A stretch of DNA of 64,000 bases from Saccharina japonica (lineage: Eukaryota > Sar > Phaeophyceae > Laminariales > Laminariaceae). Location of the stretch: positions 1,371,412 to 1,435,411 of the forward strand of contig MEHQ01000169.1 in assembly GCA_008828725.1 (NCBI GenBank), read 5' to 3'. Made by a program: the position numbers and the translations under genes. Positions within the stretch are counted from its first letter, which is position 1; each line of letters starts with the position of its first letter. Shown piece by piece: positions 39,201 through 49,994 of this stretch. The notes below the pieces were generated by a model. The model did not search any database, was not told the DNA's origin, and saw nothing but the letters and a program-made list of their open reading frames with translations.

Positions 39201-42200
39201 CGCTGCGCACTTGGTGCAAGCATTGTCTGCCTGGTCGATGAAAACCCGATGATGTACTCCGTCCCAGCATTGTAGGGATGTGAGGGCCTCTCGTTATGCG
39301 ACTACGGCCATGCATGGCATGAGTACACGCCCCCCTTCCATGATGCACGGTTGGCTAGGATATTATACTATGGGTGTGATCAGCATCTGCCCACAACTAC
39401 GGTGCGGACCCCGCCCCTACATCGTACCAGGTACGCTGAAAACCGTGTTGAACACTCGGGCACCTTGCATCTCCTTACTTCGCTGAGTATGCTACTGTAG
39501 CTTACTGGCCACTTTGTTGGTGTCGTTGTTGTGTTACCACCGTGGCTCCGCAGGCGCAAACATTTGTGCACGAGCTGGATCTCTGCAACTTCTATTTCTT
39601 TGCAGGGCAGTACATGCAGAAGGCTTTCTTAGAGGACATTCGAACAGAGCTTCAATTGGCGAACATCATGGGAGAGGTGGGGGGTGCGAGAAAAAGGCAG
39701 ACGGAGGGAGGATCGGGCGAGTGTCAAGAACGAGTAAAGGGTAGAACGGTGAAGGGGACGATTGATTGGGACGGACACAGCCTCGAGGCGCCGCTGCGGT
39801 CGAGTGACAACACCAACGAACCCGTCACGAGCCGGCATCGTAAGCACCACACCCCTGCTGGAGGAGCGATAAAGGCGTACATCAAGGACGTCTTACCGGA
39901 AATGGCCATTCGCTTAGCGGCAATCGAACGGTGAGTGCGGCCAAGCGTGACACAGATAGGTGGACGTTTGATTGCTTGAGGTGGCCTGTTTTAGCCGTGT
40001 TTATGCACTGTTAGCGTGGTCGAGGAGGACGAGATAAATTGCACAACACGCGACTCTCTTCTTCATTGTCGGCATCGGTTTTGAAATTGATGGTTGCTAC
40101 GCCTTTATGCCGTCGCTTCTTCTCGTCTCCCTGCCGACGCGCATAGGTCGCCTCTGGGCTCGCCGTTGTAAATAGATTGTTCATCTCGGTCAACGGTCAA
40201 AGGTACTGGTGCAAGCAAAATGCGGTATGAAATACCAGAAGTATGGCCCCTGAATGATTTGAGCCTGTCCAGCTGTGGTATGTTCTGCCGTTCCCGGACC
40301 ACGACGCCCACACTCAGCTCCCAACCGGCACGAACAGCGTAGTGAAATGACGCAACATCTGATGTACGTCCTCTAGCGTTTTGATTATTGTTTTCGGGCT
40401 CCAAAGTATGGTCGTTGTAGGTCTTCACGACCACCAGCCTTACTGGACAGGACTTGCTGGTACTGATCCACTCTCGAGTTCGTTCCCAGGGTTCCGCTCT
40501 GTTGCTGTAGGCCACGGCTCGTACAGTAGAACGGTTGGAATTCGAGTTTCTGCTAGGCGTACATCGCGACGTTGTAAGCGAAAACCGTTCCCTTTTGTCA
40601 TGGACACAGACCCGACAAAGACAGTCAGGACCGAGATTATGCGGGGTCTAAACGTGCTTATGTGAAGGGGGCTACCGAAATAAACGCCTACAATCGCACT
40701 CGACTGTAAATATCGTGGCCGTGTTCCGGATGTCTGCGACGATCACTGGAAGGTTGTGGCTGTGTATTTATGCATCGTGGGGGTAAGTTTTGCAGTATGA
40801 ACATGCGCGACCTCTGTCGTAAACACATGCGGCTATGGACGACTCCTTACTCCCACGAACAATTCAGATACCGTGTTAAGTTCAGGAACAACGCCCTTCC
40901 TTTGTGCCACTTCCCTCTCTGTTTCAATCTGCGCTCTTTTCCCGTACACAGGCCAGGCACGTGTTCAGCAGTGGGGCGTTTCGCCTTACATAGGTAAGCA
41001 AAACATCGTGTAACCCTGCCATCGCAGTGTTCGTAGGTGTTTGCGTCGAGTTGAGAAGTATTAAGCCTCAACAACATATATCGCTCGCATTGTGCAGCCT
41101 CGAAAAATGTTGGCAAAGCCTCAATCAAGGTCATGTACCGGAATGATTTGTAGCACTCACAACGGTTGTCCCCGAGGGTTCTCGTAAATCGCGTTGTTTT
41201 GTCGGCCTGAACGTCTGCCCTCTCCCCCTTGAAAATGTGTCAGTTGTATGGCGTATATGAACGTGGTCAAGGGTGAGATGCGCAGCGCCTTCAAATCAAT
41301 CAAAGTCTGCGCCGAGGTGCTGGTGCGCTTTCCTGGGATATGCCGCTACAGGTTTGCAAACTGCGCTATCCACCCAGCCGTTGGCCCCGCTAGTCTTGCT
41401 GATTCATACGGTACGAGTGAACCGTTTCGCCGTTTATTATGACGAGCTGCGTGTTGGAGAAACGATCGTCTTGTTAACTGGTGGCATGTAGTTATTGGAA
41501 CTCGTGGTCTTCATACAACCAACCGTGCGTCTGTAGTAGTTCGCTGCTTCTCCCGTTTGCGTACTCCACGCGATCTCCCCAGCGACGCATTACTCCCATC
41601 CCATTATTCGCGCCACCCGTCCTAACACATGTTCTGTATATACTGAGAGCAGCACATCACCATTGCATCATGCATAGCAGTGGTATATTGTGGTCCGCCA
41701 AGAGGCGACGTCACACCAGCAGCACGCTGATAGCGGTTTACGGCAATGCTGTATGTTCGTCTTTCTAGTCAAGCGGTATATCTCCTCACCCTCGAGGGTT
41801 TTCATTACATCGTGGTACCTCAAGTATGTCGCAACACCTGATTCCGTTGCAATGACGTCGCCGTTTGACATGCAGACCGCATGTAGTACACTCCATCCTG
41901 ACAGCCGCGGCCTCGAGCATGTGCGGGGACGTGTACGACCCGGTTAGAGAAATCTACAACTCGATATTACCTTTGGATGGCACGCTTGTGCCGCCGATGG
42001 AAGAGTGGGGCGGGATGAAACCCATCTGCAACAACGTGTTCTGCAGGTACGGCGGCGAGCACACGGCGCATTGTAATTATTCTGTGTAGGTAGGCCAACC
42101 TTCAACGGACCTGAGTACCCGCAGATCCATGTGTAGCAATGTCGATGTGTGCTGATCCCGTATAGAGGACGGCGTCGGACGTTTGACCTTCAGCTGGTAA

Positions 42201-42516
42201 CAATCTGCCATAACCTACATTGGTTGCATGTACGGCCAAGGGCTGTACTTCATACGGTTCAACTGGTCGTCGTGCAACCGCGGTAATTGCCGGTACACGA
42301 CGGCACCCCCCTCCCTTACATCCGTCGATCCGTGTGATCTCCCGGAATGTTCGATACCCGCAAAGCTTCCCTCTGTACTCGTCCACCGTACGCTGCCTCT
42401 GTTGCCCGTTGTTTAGGTCATTGCTAGCTGAAAGCAACAACCTGGACTTCGAATCCAACAACTTGGGCTTTTCCCACAAAAGGGCTATTGCTGCTTCCGT
42501 CCCCGCCAGACGTTGA
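33297..42516 (+). CDS. Algal family protein, fungal-type transcription-factor-like, 12 exons
   Basis: Exons: 33297-33358, 33898-34005, 34311-34554, 35850-35923, 36493-36538, 37792-37863, 38599-38703 (tentative), 39554-39930, 40952-40993, 41244-41351, 41876-42046, 42417-42516. They total 1509 bp, an uninterrupted 502-residue frame ending in TGA. Marks of the family, recalled from memory without a search, are AFLSDYFECLGFFPL, FWCAIALGALVQG (121-133), VTGYVKHARDSLVECF (139-154), YLVTAFLFRFLGDE, KYLAFANSIVQRLP, VCAEVLVRFPGICRY, HVVHSILTAAASS, and a Trp/Cys-rich end (EEWGGMKPICNNVFCR). Some algal relatives are labelled Zn(2)-C6 fungal-type proteins, but no zinc cluster is visible here, so DNA binding is not shown. 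The stretch of hydrophobic helices fits an all-helical regulatory domain. The intron after 36538 starts GC (GCAAGT). The first exon and 38599-38703 are the weakest calls. Confidence 0.78.
35265..35480. repeat. Dispersed repeat B, copy 2
   Basis: It matches 22805-23060 in order and orientation (TTTTTGGCTG, TTTTTCCGAA, GGTGAGGTAT, TATCGTAGCATGCGTC). It lies in intron 3 of gene 2. Confidence 0.6.
37080..37510. repeat. Diverged duplicated block D, copy 1
   Basis: It matches 38866-39335, sharing GAGCTAGACAACCAG or CAGCTAGACAACCAG, GGAAGTGGCCA, CCAATACCTCACGGCG, TTGGTGCAAGCA(A/T)TGTCTGCC and GCATTGTAGGGATG. On the minus strand both encode CLHQ(A/V)R followed by AVRYW. The frame is broken in this copy (stop and shift). 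It lies in intron 5 of gene 2, upstream of a C/T-rich tract (37580-37700). Confidence 0.75.
38866..39335. repeat. Diverged duplicated block D, copy 2
   Basis: Second copy of the 37.1-kb block, in intron 7 of gene 2. On the minus strand it keeps a 127-codon open frame (39348-38965) with phrases such as TFLYWDDSVENVDWFHDMA. It may come from an old coding or mobile sequence. No family is recognised. Confidence 0.7.
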
Positions 42517-43282
42517 TACTTCTGTATGTCCGAACTCCTTGGGTCACCAGATAAACGATTCCACTACTTGCTTGTCGAGGGTGCGGAATACAGCCTGTGG
42601 CGGCAACCGCGAGGACAGCGGGGACGGTCACGGCGTCACATGCCGCCAACGGGAGGCCCCTACCCTCTCTCAACATCTCGCACTAAATTTGACCACGACA
42701 ACGGACCTGTATTGCCGCAGGAGAATGCACTCAGACCGACGCGGGGTAAGGGATGACGGCAGAAGAGGTCGCGGTACCGGCGCGGTATATGTCGCGGGTC
42801 AGAGCGAGCGCCACAACCCCGAAGTAAATTGATAGACACAACATTGAAAAGAGGGGCTTCCCCTCCTAAGACAAATGAGAAGACCGTCCGCGGGCCATGG
42901 ATGAATCCTTGGTGTCCGGTAAATAGTTCCGTTGCGATGGTTGTCAGTAACATAGTCCGGTGCGACCACTGAGTTGGCGGTTTGGGGGGTACGCGGCAGA
43001 GGGCGCGACGTGACTGTTGCCAATAGTACCGCCGAGTGTGGCATCGACGTATTGGGGGAACGATTGAAAGTTACGTTTTTTGGCTGGACGGAAGCAGTTA
43101 CGATTTGCGCAGCGGGATCACTAAGGTCGGGCCTTCCCGATGAGGAAAGTTGTCCACGAGTTGGATGTACCTCATGAAGCTTGAACCAGCCTCTACTGTA
43201 TAATGGGGAACAATAGTGGGCCTCTCCGCCCCAATGGCGGATCGGTCATAATGTGAATACAGAAATATACGATGAGGTGATA
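42517..43282. other. 3' flank of gene 2, nothing recognised
   Basis: Short frames here (for example 42526-42756) have no recognisable motif and may simply be 3' untranslated sequence. No clear polyadenylation signal was identified. Confidence 0.4.
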
Positions 43283-43454
43283 CAGTACAGGGCACCTAAT
43301 AAGAAACAGGCTAATATGAAATTCAGGCTGAAACGGGAGGAGCATAAGGAATTCGAGAGTCGTTACCGTGAAGTTAGTGCAGAAACCACCCTCTCTCGAA
43401 TAAGAAATCCAGCCTAGACCAGATTCCCTGTTTTTCATTAGGCGTCCCGTACTG
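43283..43454. mobile_element. Small MITE, family A copy 3
   Basis: A 172-bp element. The left end CAGTACAGGGCACCTAAT pairs imperfectly with the right end, whose complement reads CAGTACGGGACGCCTAAT. The next bases also pair (AAGAAACAGG and GAAAAACAGG). Same family as 2604-2711 and 32521-32702. Confidence 0.7.
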
Positions 43455-44944
43455 GATATGGCTTGTTGAAGGTGTTGATGTTATAAGTACCCATACTCGG
43501 CAATGTGGTTATATCATATCTGCTAGCAGTAATACCAGAACTGGACGGCAAAACAAAAAGCAGAACACACCTAGAACATGTCGCGGGACCCACTGTACAG
43601 TACGTAAGCACATCCTCATATAACAGTAGCCGTCCTCGCCGCGTGTGGCATGGTGCGCAAGTCCGGCTGCTTGGTGAGGCCGATGCTGTATTTGTCAGGT
43701 AGATTTTGCTTATTCCACCGCCCACGTTCATACAGGGGTAAGAGAGAAGAAACCGACGCACGTCGGTAGAAGGGAGACAACTGCAGCAGCAACTAAAAGG
43801 GAAACTGAAGGCCTAAACCGTTATTGTCTAAAGTAGGGGGTGCCCGACGTAATCTACATGGAAAGATGCATGGCGAAATCATGGAGGGTCTCGTTGACCA
43901 CTCTGTTTATGATTATAAAAACCATGACAGATGCTCCGGCTTGTCTTCACTTGCAAGAATGGGGTAGCAGCACGCAGAGGCCTAGGGATGGTAGATATAA
44001 CGCGCAAACTGTCCGTAGATTCGACCCAGGGACCTTGCCTCCAGAACTAAGTGTTATACGGCTGACCGTCGGGTATATCACTACCATGGAAAAAAGAGCG
44101 CTTTCGCCGAGCAGAAAACATTAAAAATATCGAAGAACTATAAATATCCTGTCGCGCTGCTGTACATATATAGCTATCTATGTGGTATGCACAACCTAAC
44201 GCAGTACAAAGAGCTGCTGCATGACAACTCTGTCTTTGCTACAGTAGTACGAACAACGCACTCGTGGCTCTGTCGTGTAGATGCGAGGGGTCAGCTATAT
44301 CACTATTAAAAAACGAAAATAAACAAATCGGGTCAATACTTGCTTTAATTTGCAGGGCCATAACAAAACAATGAAGAAACACAGTGGTGTGGGTTTTAGA
44401 GTACTCACACCCGTGGCATGGCGGTGGTCGTGTACATATATAGACGAGGAGGGTCCCGTTTATCACTAAAACAAACAAAACGAGCCAAGCTGCCCGCTAT
44501 TTCGCCGGGTAAGAAAACAAACAAACACACAAACAAACACATCGTATGCGTTATAGTTTACTGCTGTAGTAAAAACAAGATAAATATGCAAGCACGCGCT
44601 TCAGGTGGGATTCGAAGCCCAGCGTTGCCTTCACGGAGTCGAGCGATCCTACAAGCATCACTACTATTAATAGCTGACCCGAACAAAAACAGAGGGATTA
44701 TTGGCTGCCTCCGAGAGGCCCATTTTTGCACGTAGATAAAGCTACGATTACAAACCCATACCTAGTGGCTCCACGGTCGTTTGGTGGGCATTTCGGTAGA
44801 CTCCTCGATATAGCTATCAACAATTGATTCGAACACAACATGATTGTTTCGATGAAATAGCTAGTACGAGCTTTTCACTTTTTGCTGACAGCAGTACGAT
44901 TAGTCCGTAGCAGGCACCATCTACCATATCACGATTTGTTTGAC
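43455..44944. other. Intergenic, nothing recognised
   Basis: Low-complexity AAACAAAC sequence lies near 44510-44545. A TTCGAAGCC stretch near 44615 looks weakly like a tRNA B box but no tRNA folds from it. No gene is supported. Confidence 0.4.
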
Positions 44945-45610
44945 GTTTGAGTTTACTTCCATAAATATTTCTACGGAAGTAAAAACGTTTCCATGGAAGC
45001 AAATTTTACTTCCACGAAATTTTGTTTACTTTCATGGAAGTAAAATTTGCTTCCATAAAAGTTTCTTTCTACCTTAATGGAAGTAAAAGTCTTACTCCCA
45101 TTGCATTGTTTTACTTCCAGCAAAGTGCTTGTACCTCCAAGCGATTGAATTGTGAGCAAAAACATTTTTACTTCCATAGAAGTGAGAAGTAAAATGAAGT
45201 TTTACTTCCATGACAAAAAGTAAAATGCACATTGACTCCCATAGAAGTAAGACATGGAAGCGAAGGCATGAATGAACCCCCTGGTCGCAGTTGGTGAACC
45301 GTCCCACCCAATATGGGCCCATCCCGATTACCAGAACGTGGACCAGTTACAAACGGCATATCAAAAACCGTCTAGAGCGCAGCACGGAACCACAGAAGAC
45401 GCTCTTCGAACTTCGAACGGCAACTTCCAAGGAACCACGGAAGTGGTTTCAGTTCCATGGAAGTAAATAAATACGGATTTACTTCCATGAAACTTTCCAC
45501 AAAAAAAGTCGATTTACTTCCACAAAAGATTTGTTTTGACTTTCGTCATGGCAGTAAATATTATACTTTATTTTCATGAAAGTACACAAACTTTCATGGA
45601 AATAAAAACC
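44945..45610. repeat. ACTTCCATGGAAGT palindrome array
   Basis: About two dozen copies or half-copies of TTTACTTCCATGGAAGTAAA and its variants are scattered at irregular intervals of 15-60 bp. The core ACTTCCATGGAAGT is a perfect 14-nt palindrome. Spacers differ in sequence. No coding potential is seen. Confidence 0.88.
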
Positions 45611-45617
45611 TTTTCAT

Positions 45618-45747
45618 GGATCCTCGCACATTCAGTTTTGGATATGGCTCTTTCTTGCGGCGGCGGGTAGAAACTGCTGTGCTGCTCGACACGTGGTATT
45701 TACTCCATGTATGATGCTGAGACCAACGCGCGCAATTTGTAACACTT
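45618..45747. repeat. 130-bp direct repeat, copy 1
   Basis: It starts GGATCCTCGC and ends TTTGTAACACTT. About three mismatches separate it from 46179-46308. The pair brackets about 430 bp that includes an AACGATCA(A/T)CATGGTA doublet. Confidence 0.9.
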
Positions 45748-46178
45748 AGTCTAAGAATACCGCGTCGGGCCAGGCTAGCAGGACCACGTGGGAAGCCCTG
45801 GTGCTGTTCCTCTTTTGCACACCGCCCCAACGATCAACATGGTATGGACACCGCGCCAACGATCATCATGGTAGAACTACAGTACCACCAGTAACTGCGT
45901 CTGTCTGTGCCCACACCACCAACAACAACAAAAACACAACACCCTCTCCCACCTCGACTCGTCAAGTAAGTACGTACGTATACCTCCTACACTTCGTACT
46001 GTACACTAGACATTATACCTGCTAGATACTTCTAGATACTTGTACCCATCATTTACCACACTTGGCTCCGTGACAATAGCGGTATCTTCTATCGTTATCA
46101 GAGGATACCCGGCGTGCACCCACGGACTTCCAGTTAGTAGCAGTTGGGTATGGATCTTGCAGCGAGTAAATGCCGTTG

Positions 46179-46308
46179 GGATCCTCGCGCATTTAGTTTT
46201 GGATATGGCTCTTTCTTGCGGCGGCGGGTAGAAACTGCTGTGCTGCTGGACACGTGGTATTTACTCCATGTATGATGCTGAGACCAACGCGCGCAATTTG
46301 TAACACTT
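46179..46308. repeat. 130-bp direct repeat, copy 2
   Basis: Same length and ends as 45618-45747. The first palindrome array begins immediately after it. Lengths would fit a TRIM-like element with short terminal direct repeats, but TG...CA ends, a primer site and a target duplication are not seen. Confidence 0.9.
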
Positions 46309-46324
46309 CACACGTGGACATTTA

Positions 46325-46640
46325 GCTCAAGCCACAGGGTGTCGGTGCCGGACCCTGTGTGAGGTCGTATTTGGTGGGACCCTGTACAGGGTATCACACA
46401 GTAGTAGGTGCCTTGATTCACGGACCCTGTACAGGGTTCGACCCATGGACCCTGTACAGGGTTTGTCAAACCAACGGACCCTGTACAGGGTTCATGGACC
46501 CTGTACAAGGTTTGACCCCTGGACCCTGCACCGGGCTCATTCAAGGACCCTGTACAGGGTTTGACGACAGATCGTGTACAGGGTTTGGTCCTTTTGCACC
46601 CTGTGCAGGGCTTGGCACAGTCACCCTGTACACATGCAGA
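46325..46640. repeat. ACCCTGTACAGGGT palindrome array 1
   Basis: About twelve copies of the 14-nt perfect palindrome ACCCTGTACAGGGT or near variants, spaced by 10-25 bp of differing sequence. The flank at 46309-46350 matches, in reverse complement, the end of array 2 (near 49190-49240, shared ATGTCCACGTGTG). So array 1 is an inverted, shortened relative of array 2. Confidence 0.9.
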
Positions 46641-47082
46641 TATACATAACTCTCGAAATACTAAACACGTTTGTTATTATTGACCGTGCGATGCCCCCTT
46701 CCCCACCCCTCCAACTACATCCTTACAACCTACACGATATCAGACTGATGCAGAGAACTAAAACTGAGTCGTCACGAAGTTGGAGAAAAGCAAGCAGGAA
46801 GTGCATGTTAACGCCTTAACGAGGCACGAAAACACAGCTAATAAAAGCAATAATAACACAACACTGACGTTTGTTTCAACATTTGAACGTTTTTTCTACC
46901 GAACAGTCTCGATAATCACAGCATGAGACTACGGCCATGCATATGGAGTGAGTAATCTCACGAAGTTGATTCAAGGAGAGACTCTCGAGCTCGAGCTGAG
47001 CAACCTCCCAGTTCTTCGTGGAAACGCTTTTGAAACAGATTGGACTCACGCCTTACGAATGGTACGTATAAAGCAATACGAT
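46641..47082. other. Unique spacer, nothing recognised
   Basis: No repeat or gene is supported between array 1 and the 65-bp doublet. Confidence 0.4.
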
Positions 47083-47213
47083 AATGTACCAGGTAGTGTG
47101 TATGTGTGGAATAATAATTAATTAATTTCACGAAAGAGGGAGAAGAATATGTACCAGGTAGTGTGTATGTGTGGAATAATAATTAATTAATTTCACGAAA
47201 GAGGGAGAAGAAT
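47083..47213. repeat. 65-bp exact tandem doublet
   Basis: Two adjacent identical units contain GTACCAGGTAGTGTGTATG and AATTAATTAATTTCACG. The identity suggests a recent duplication. Confidence 0.92.
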
Positions 47214-47398
47214 ATCGACGCAGAGGACTAACCGCCATATTTCAACAGACAAATTACAGATGCTGTATCGCAAATAACACGTGCACCAGTATACGCGGCA
47301 ACAAGTCAACAATCCATTCGCTCCCTCTCGCAAACACGCATTGTCCTTCTGTGCCGTTTGTCATCCAGCCCTGCTTGTACAGGAAACCGTCGCCGACG

Positions 47399-49215
47399 TC
47401 CTTGGGCCCGAATACTGTTGCGAGCTACGTAGAATAGGGGAAAGAAAGAGAGCACGAAATCCGAACGTCGATATGTAAGTATGAGCAGCGCAACAATGAG
47501 CCAACTACAGTAAGTCAAATTGGTAGTCGCTGCGTGCTACCATATTGCTGCACATATATACGTGAGTACTGTAGTACATAATTCGTTATTGCCGGCGCCG
47601 GGCATCCGGCAGTCCCGCCGGGCCTCCGTTTTGTATACCCGTACACGTGTAATAAAGGGAGGGACAAAATTCACACCACCAAAACGTACGTACAGCAGTA
47701 GTACTTGAATATCACCTACTGGCATACCTGGTACACACGTACACGTATGTGGTGGTAGGTACGGAAGTCTGCGTGTTGTAGACTCGTACACACCTACTTG
47801 GCGGAGGCTGCCGCGCCTATACTTTATGCCAAATCTATTGCTTGGCAGGGTAATCTCTTCTGTAATGCCAGCTGTTGTGCTCAACTTTACAGCCTACTGC
47901 TAGCTATGACACGTCAACGTTCAAACATCAAGGCCGTTGGGGATTTTGAATTTTGTACAACACCGGTACAGCAGTGCGTAAAAATACCACTTCGTATGTT
48001 TGACTCTGGTATCATGCACGAGCAGTTATGTACTTTCGGTGCATCCTATTTGTGGTCGCGTCAAACGTCTTCGTCGCGGAGAATGACTGCAGAGTGGCGA
48101 GTTGAAAGCTGATACCCGAAACAACATGGACGTACCTGGTGAACGATAGGGACTCCGAGCAAGGAATGCCCCTGGTCTCCGTTGGGTGAGGGTACGGCAT
48201 CATCAAGGTGTGCGCGACCACAACACACAATCTGCTTGCTACTGCTGCTGCTGTAGAAAAGACGGCGTAAAAGCTACAAGGCGGTAAGCTCCGAATACCA
48301 TGGGTGCTCTACCATGTTGAGCCAACTCGCAAACCCTCACCATGGTAGAAGTGCCGATAGCCCTGGTGCTGTCCGCTCATCGTCGCCGTGCAAGTCCGAT
48401 CACCTAGCTTTGCCGCCGCGGGTCGATACAACACGTCTGCCTTGCACTCTGCCAAGGTGAGCCCTCCAGACCCTGACAGGGTGAGGTGTCTGTGTACCTA
48501 TTGCAAGGTTCCTGTTTTCGACCCTGTACCGGGTGTAGACCCTGTCAAGGTCTGAATGATTGACCCTGTACAGGGTATTATTGCACCCTGCCAAGGTGAG
48601 CCCTCCAGACCCTAACAGGGTGAGATGTCTGTGCACCTATTGCAAGGTTCCTGTTATCGACCCTGCACAAGGTGTAGACCCTGTCAAGGTCTGCATGATT
48701 GACCCTGTACAGGGTACGAACCCTGTCAAGGTAAGCCCTTCAGACCCTTACAGGGTGGGGTGTCATCCTACCTAGTGCAGGGTTCGCATGCACAAGACCC
48801 TGTCAAGGTCCCAACCTTGGAAAGGGTGTACTTGGCTGACCCTGTACAGGGTGTAGACCCTGTTAAGGTCTGCGTGATTGACCCTGTACAGGGTATCGAC
48901 CCTGTCAAGGTAAGTTCTCCAAACCCTGTACAGGGTGTAGACCCTGTAAAGGTCTCCGTGATTGACCCTGTACAGAGTATCGACCCTGTCAAGGTAAGGC
49001 CTCCAGACCCTGTACAGGGTGCAGACCCTGTTCCGGCATCTCGCCCCAACACCTTGCCAAGGTCTTCACCCTGTGCAGGGTCTGTTGAGCGTACCCTGCA
49101 CAGGGTGTTGACCTTGGCAGGGTGTCACAGCATACCCTGTACAGGGTTCGACACCCTGTACAGGGTCGTCACAGGGTCATCACAGGGTGCCGACCCTGAC
49201 AGGGTGTCCACAGGG
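47399..49215. repeat. Segmental duplication, copy 1
   Basis: From TCCTTGGGCCCGAATACTG onward the sequence aligns with 61368-62430 with few substitutions and small indels. It then continues into palindrome array 2, which aligns with array 3 at the right end of the window. Frames inside it (for example 47798-48112 and its minus-strand counterpart) recur in the second copy but show no family signature. Confidence 0.9.
48440..49215. repeat. ACCCTGTACAGGGT palindrome array 2
   Basis: Perfect palindromes ACCCTGTACAGGGT alternate with an asymmetric variant ACCCTGTCAAGGT in a higher-order unit of roughly 85-95 bp. Constant linkers include GTCTGCGTGATTG and AAGCCCTCCAG. The last part switches to GTGCAGGGT and GACAGGGT variants. 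Frames on both strands encode DPVQG-DPVKV-type or CTGS-type repeats; these are by-products of the palindrome. Confidence 0.92.
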
Positions 49216-49994
49216 TATAGCCGAATGTCCACGTGTGTACTCTGCACCACTGCTGCTGTACTACTCGTATAGAGACAGAGTAGTATGTCGCACGTTGCAC
49301 GTGATCAAAATCCGCATCACACCGTGCGTGTGCACACATCACACTAATCACGCACCACTCAAGAACAACATATCGGCAGGAAACTCACCGCGTGGTGCCA
49401 CCAGCTGCAACAGCGCTCTGGATGCTGTGCGCCTCCGACACGTGCTGCGTAAACCCTGTGATGGACTATATCTATATTATGAAATGCTGTTTGTCTGTCT
49501 GTCTGTAATCATGATCTCGCCATCCAGAGCGCTTTAGCCCAGCCTTGCCCTATAGATCGGGAGGGTGGGTGCCACAACCAGTGAAATGCCCGGTGTCATG
49601 CCCGGCCGAGTCCTGGCTGTCGCGCGCTGAGCATCGCCACAATCCCAGCAACAGTGACAACGGACGGTAATGTAAGGGCCAATTGAACTCTACATTTATT
49701 CACCAATGGTCCTTATATGTTCGTTTAGAATGGTACAGCACAGCTCATTCCGAGTACCGTCATCACGTTTTCGCTAGTCTTCCGTTCCAGAGCGTTTCAG
49801 TTCCGCCTCGCGGCATCGGTAGAGAGAGTGGGAGGCATAATTATCGGGACACTGCGTCTCACATCGCGCCGTGTCCTCGCCGTCGTGTGCTGAGCGCTGC
49901 CGACAGTCGTGGCCGTGTCACCAATCCCGAGGATGTCCTGACAGCCATGCAGCCAGCCTAGCTGCTGACTAACAATTTTAAATTACGAAATCGG
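49216..49994. other. Unique spacer, nothing recognised
   Basis: Apart from a short GTCTGTCT run near 49490, I see no repeat or gene that I can support. Confidence 0.4.

Noticed and set aside
42220..42416. Extra exon-like frame (GLYFIRFNWSS) before the last exon of gene 2
   Set aside because: Including it is not needed for frame closure, and the acceptor at 42416 followed by SLLAESNN gives a better end; it could be alternative sequence.
44580..44660. tRNA gene suggested by GGATTCGAAGCCC
   Set aside because: T-stem pairing fails at the closing pair and no matching acceptor or anticodon arm could be found.
48440..49215. CRISPR-like spacing of palindromic repeats
   Set aside because: The genome is eukaryotic, repeats are only 14 nt, spacers are short and partly conserved, and there are no cas genes.
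48440..49272. 170-codon frame with DPVQG/DPVKV repeats, and its antisense counterpart
   Set aside because: A palindromic DNA repeat automatically yields similar peptides on both strands; no start context or conserved domain.
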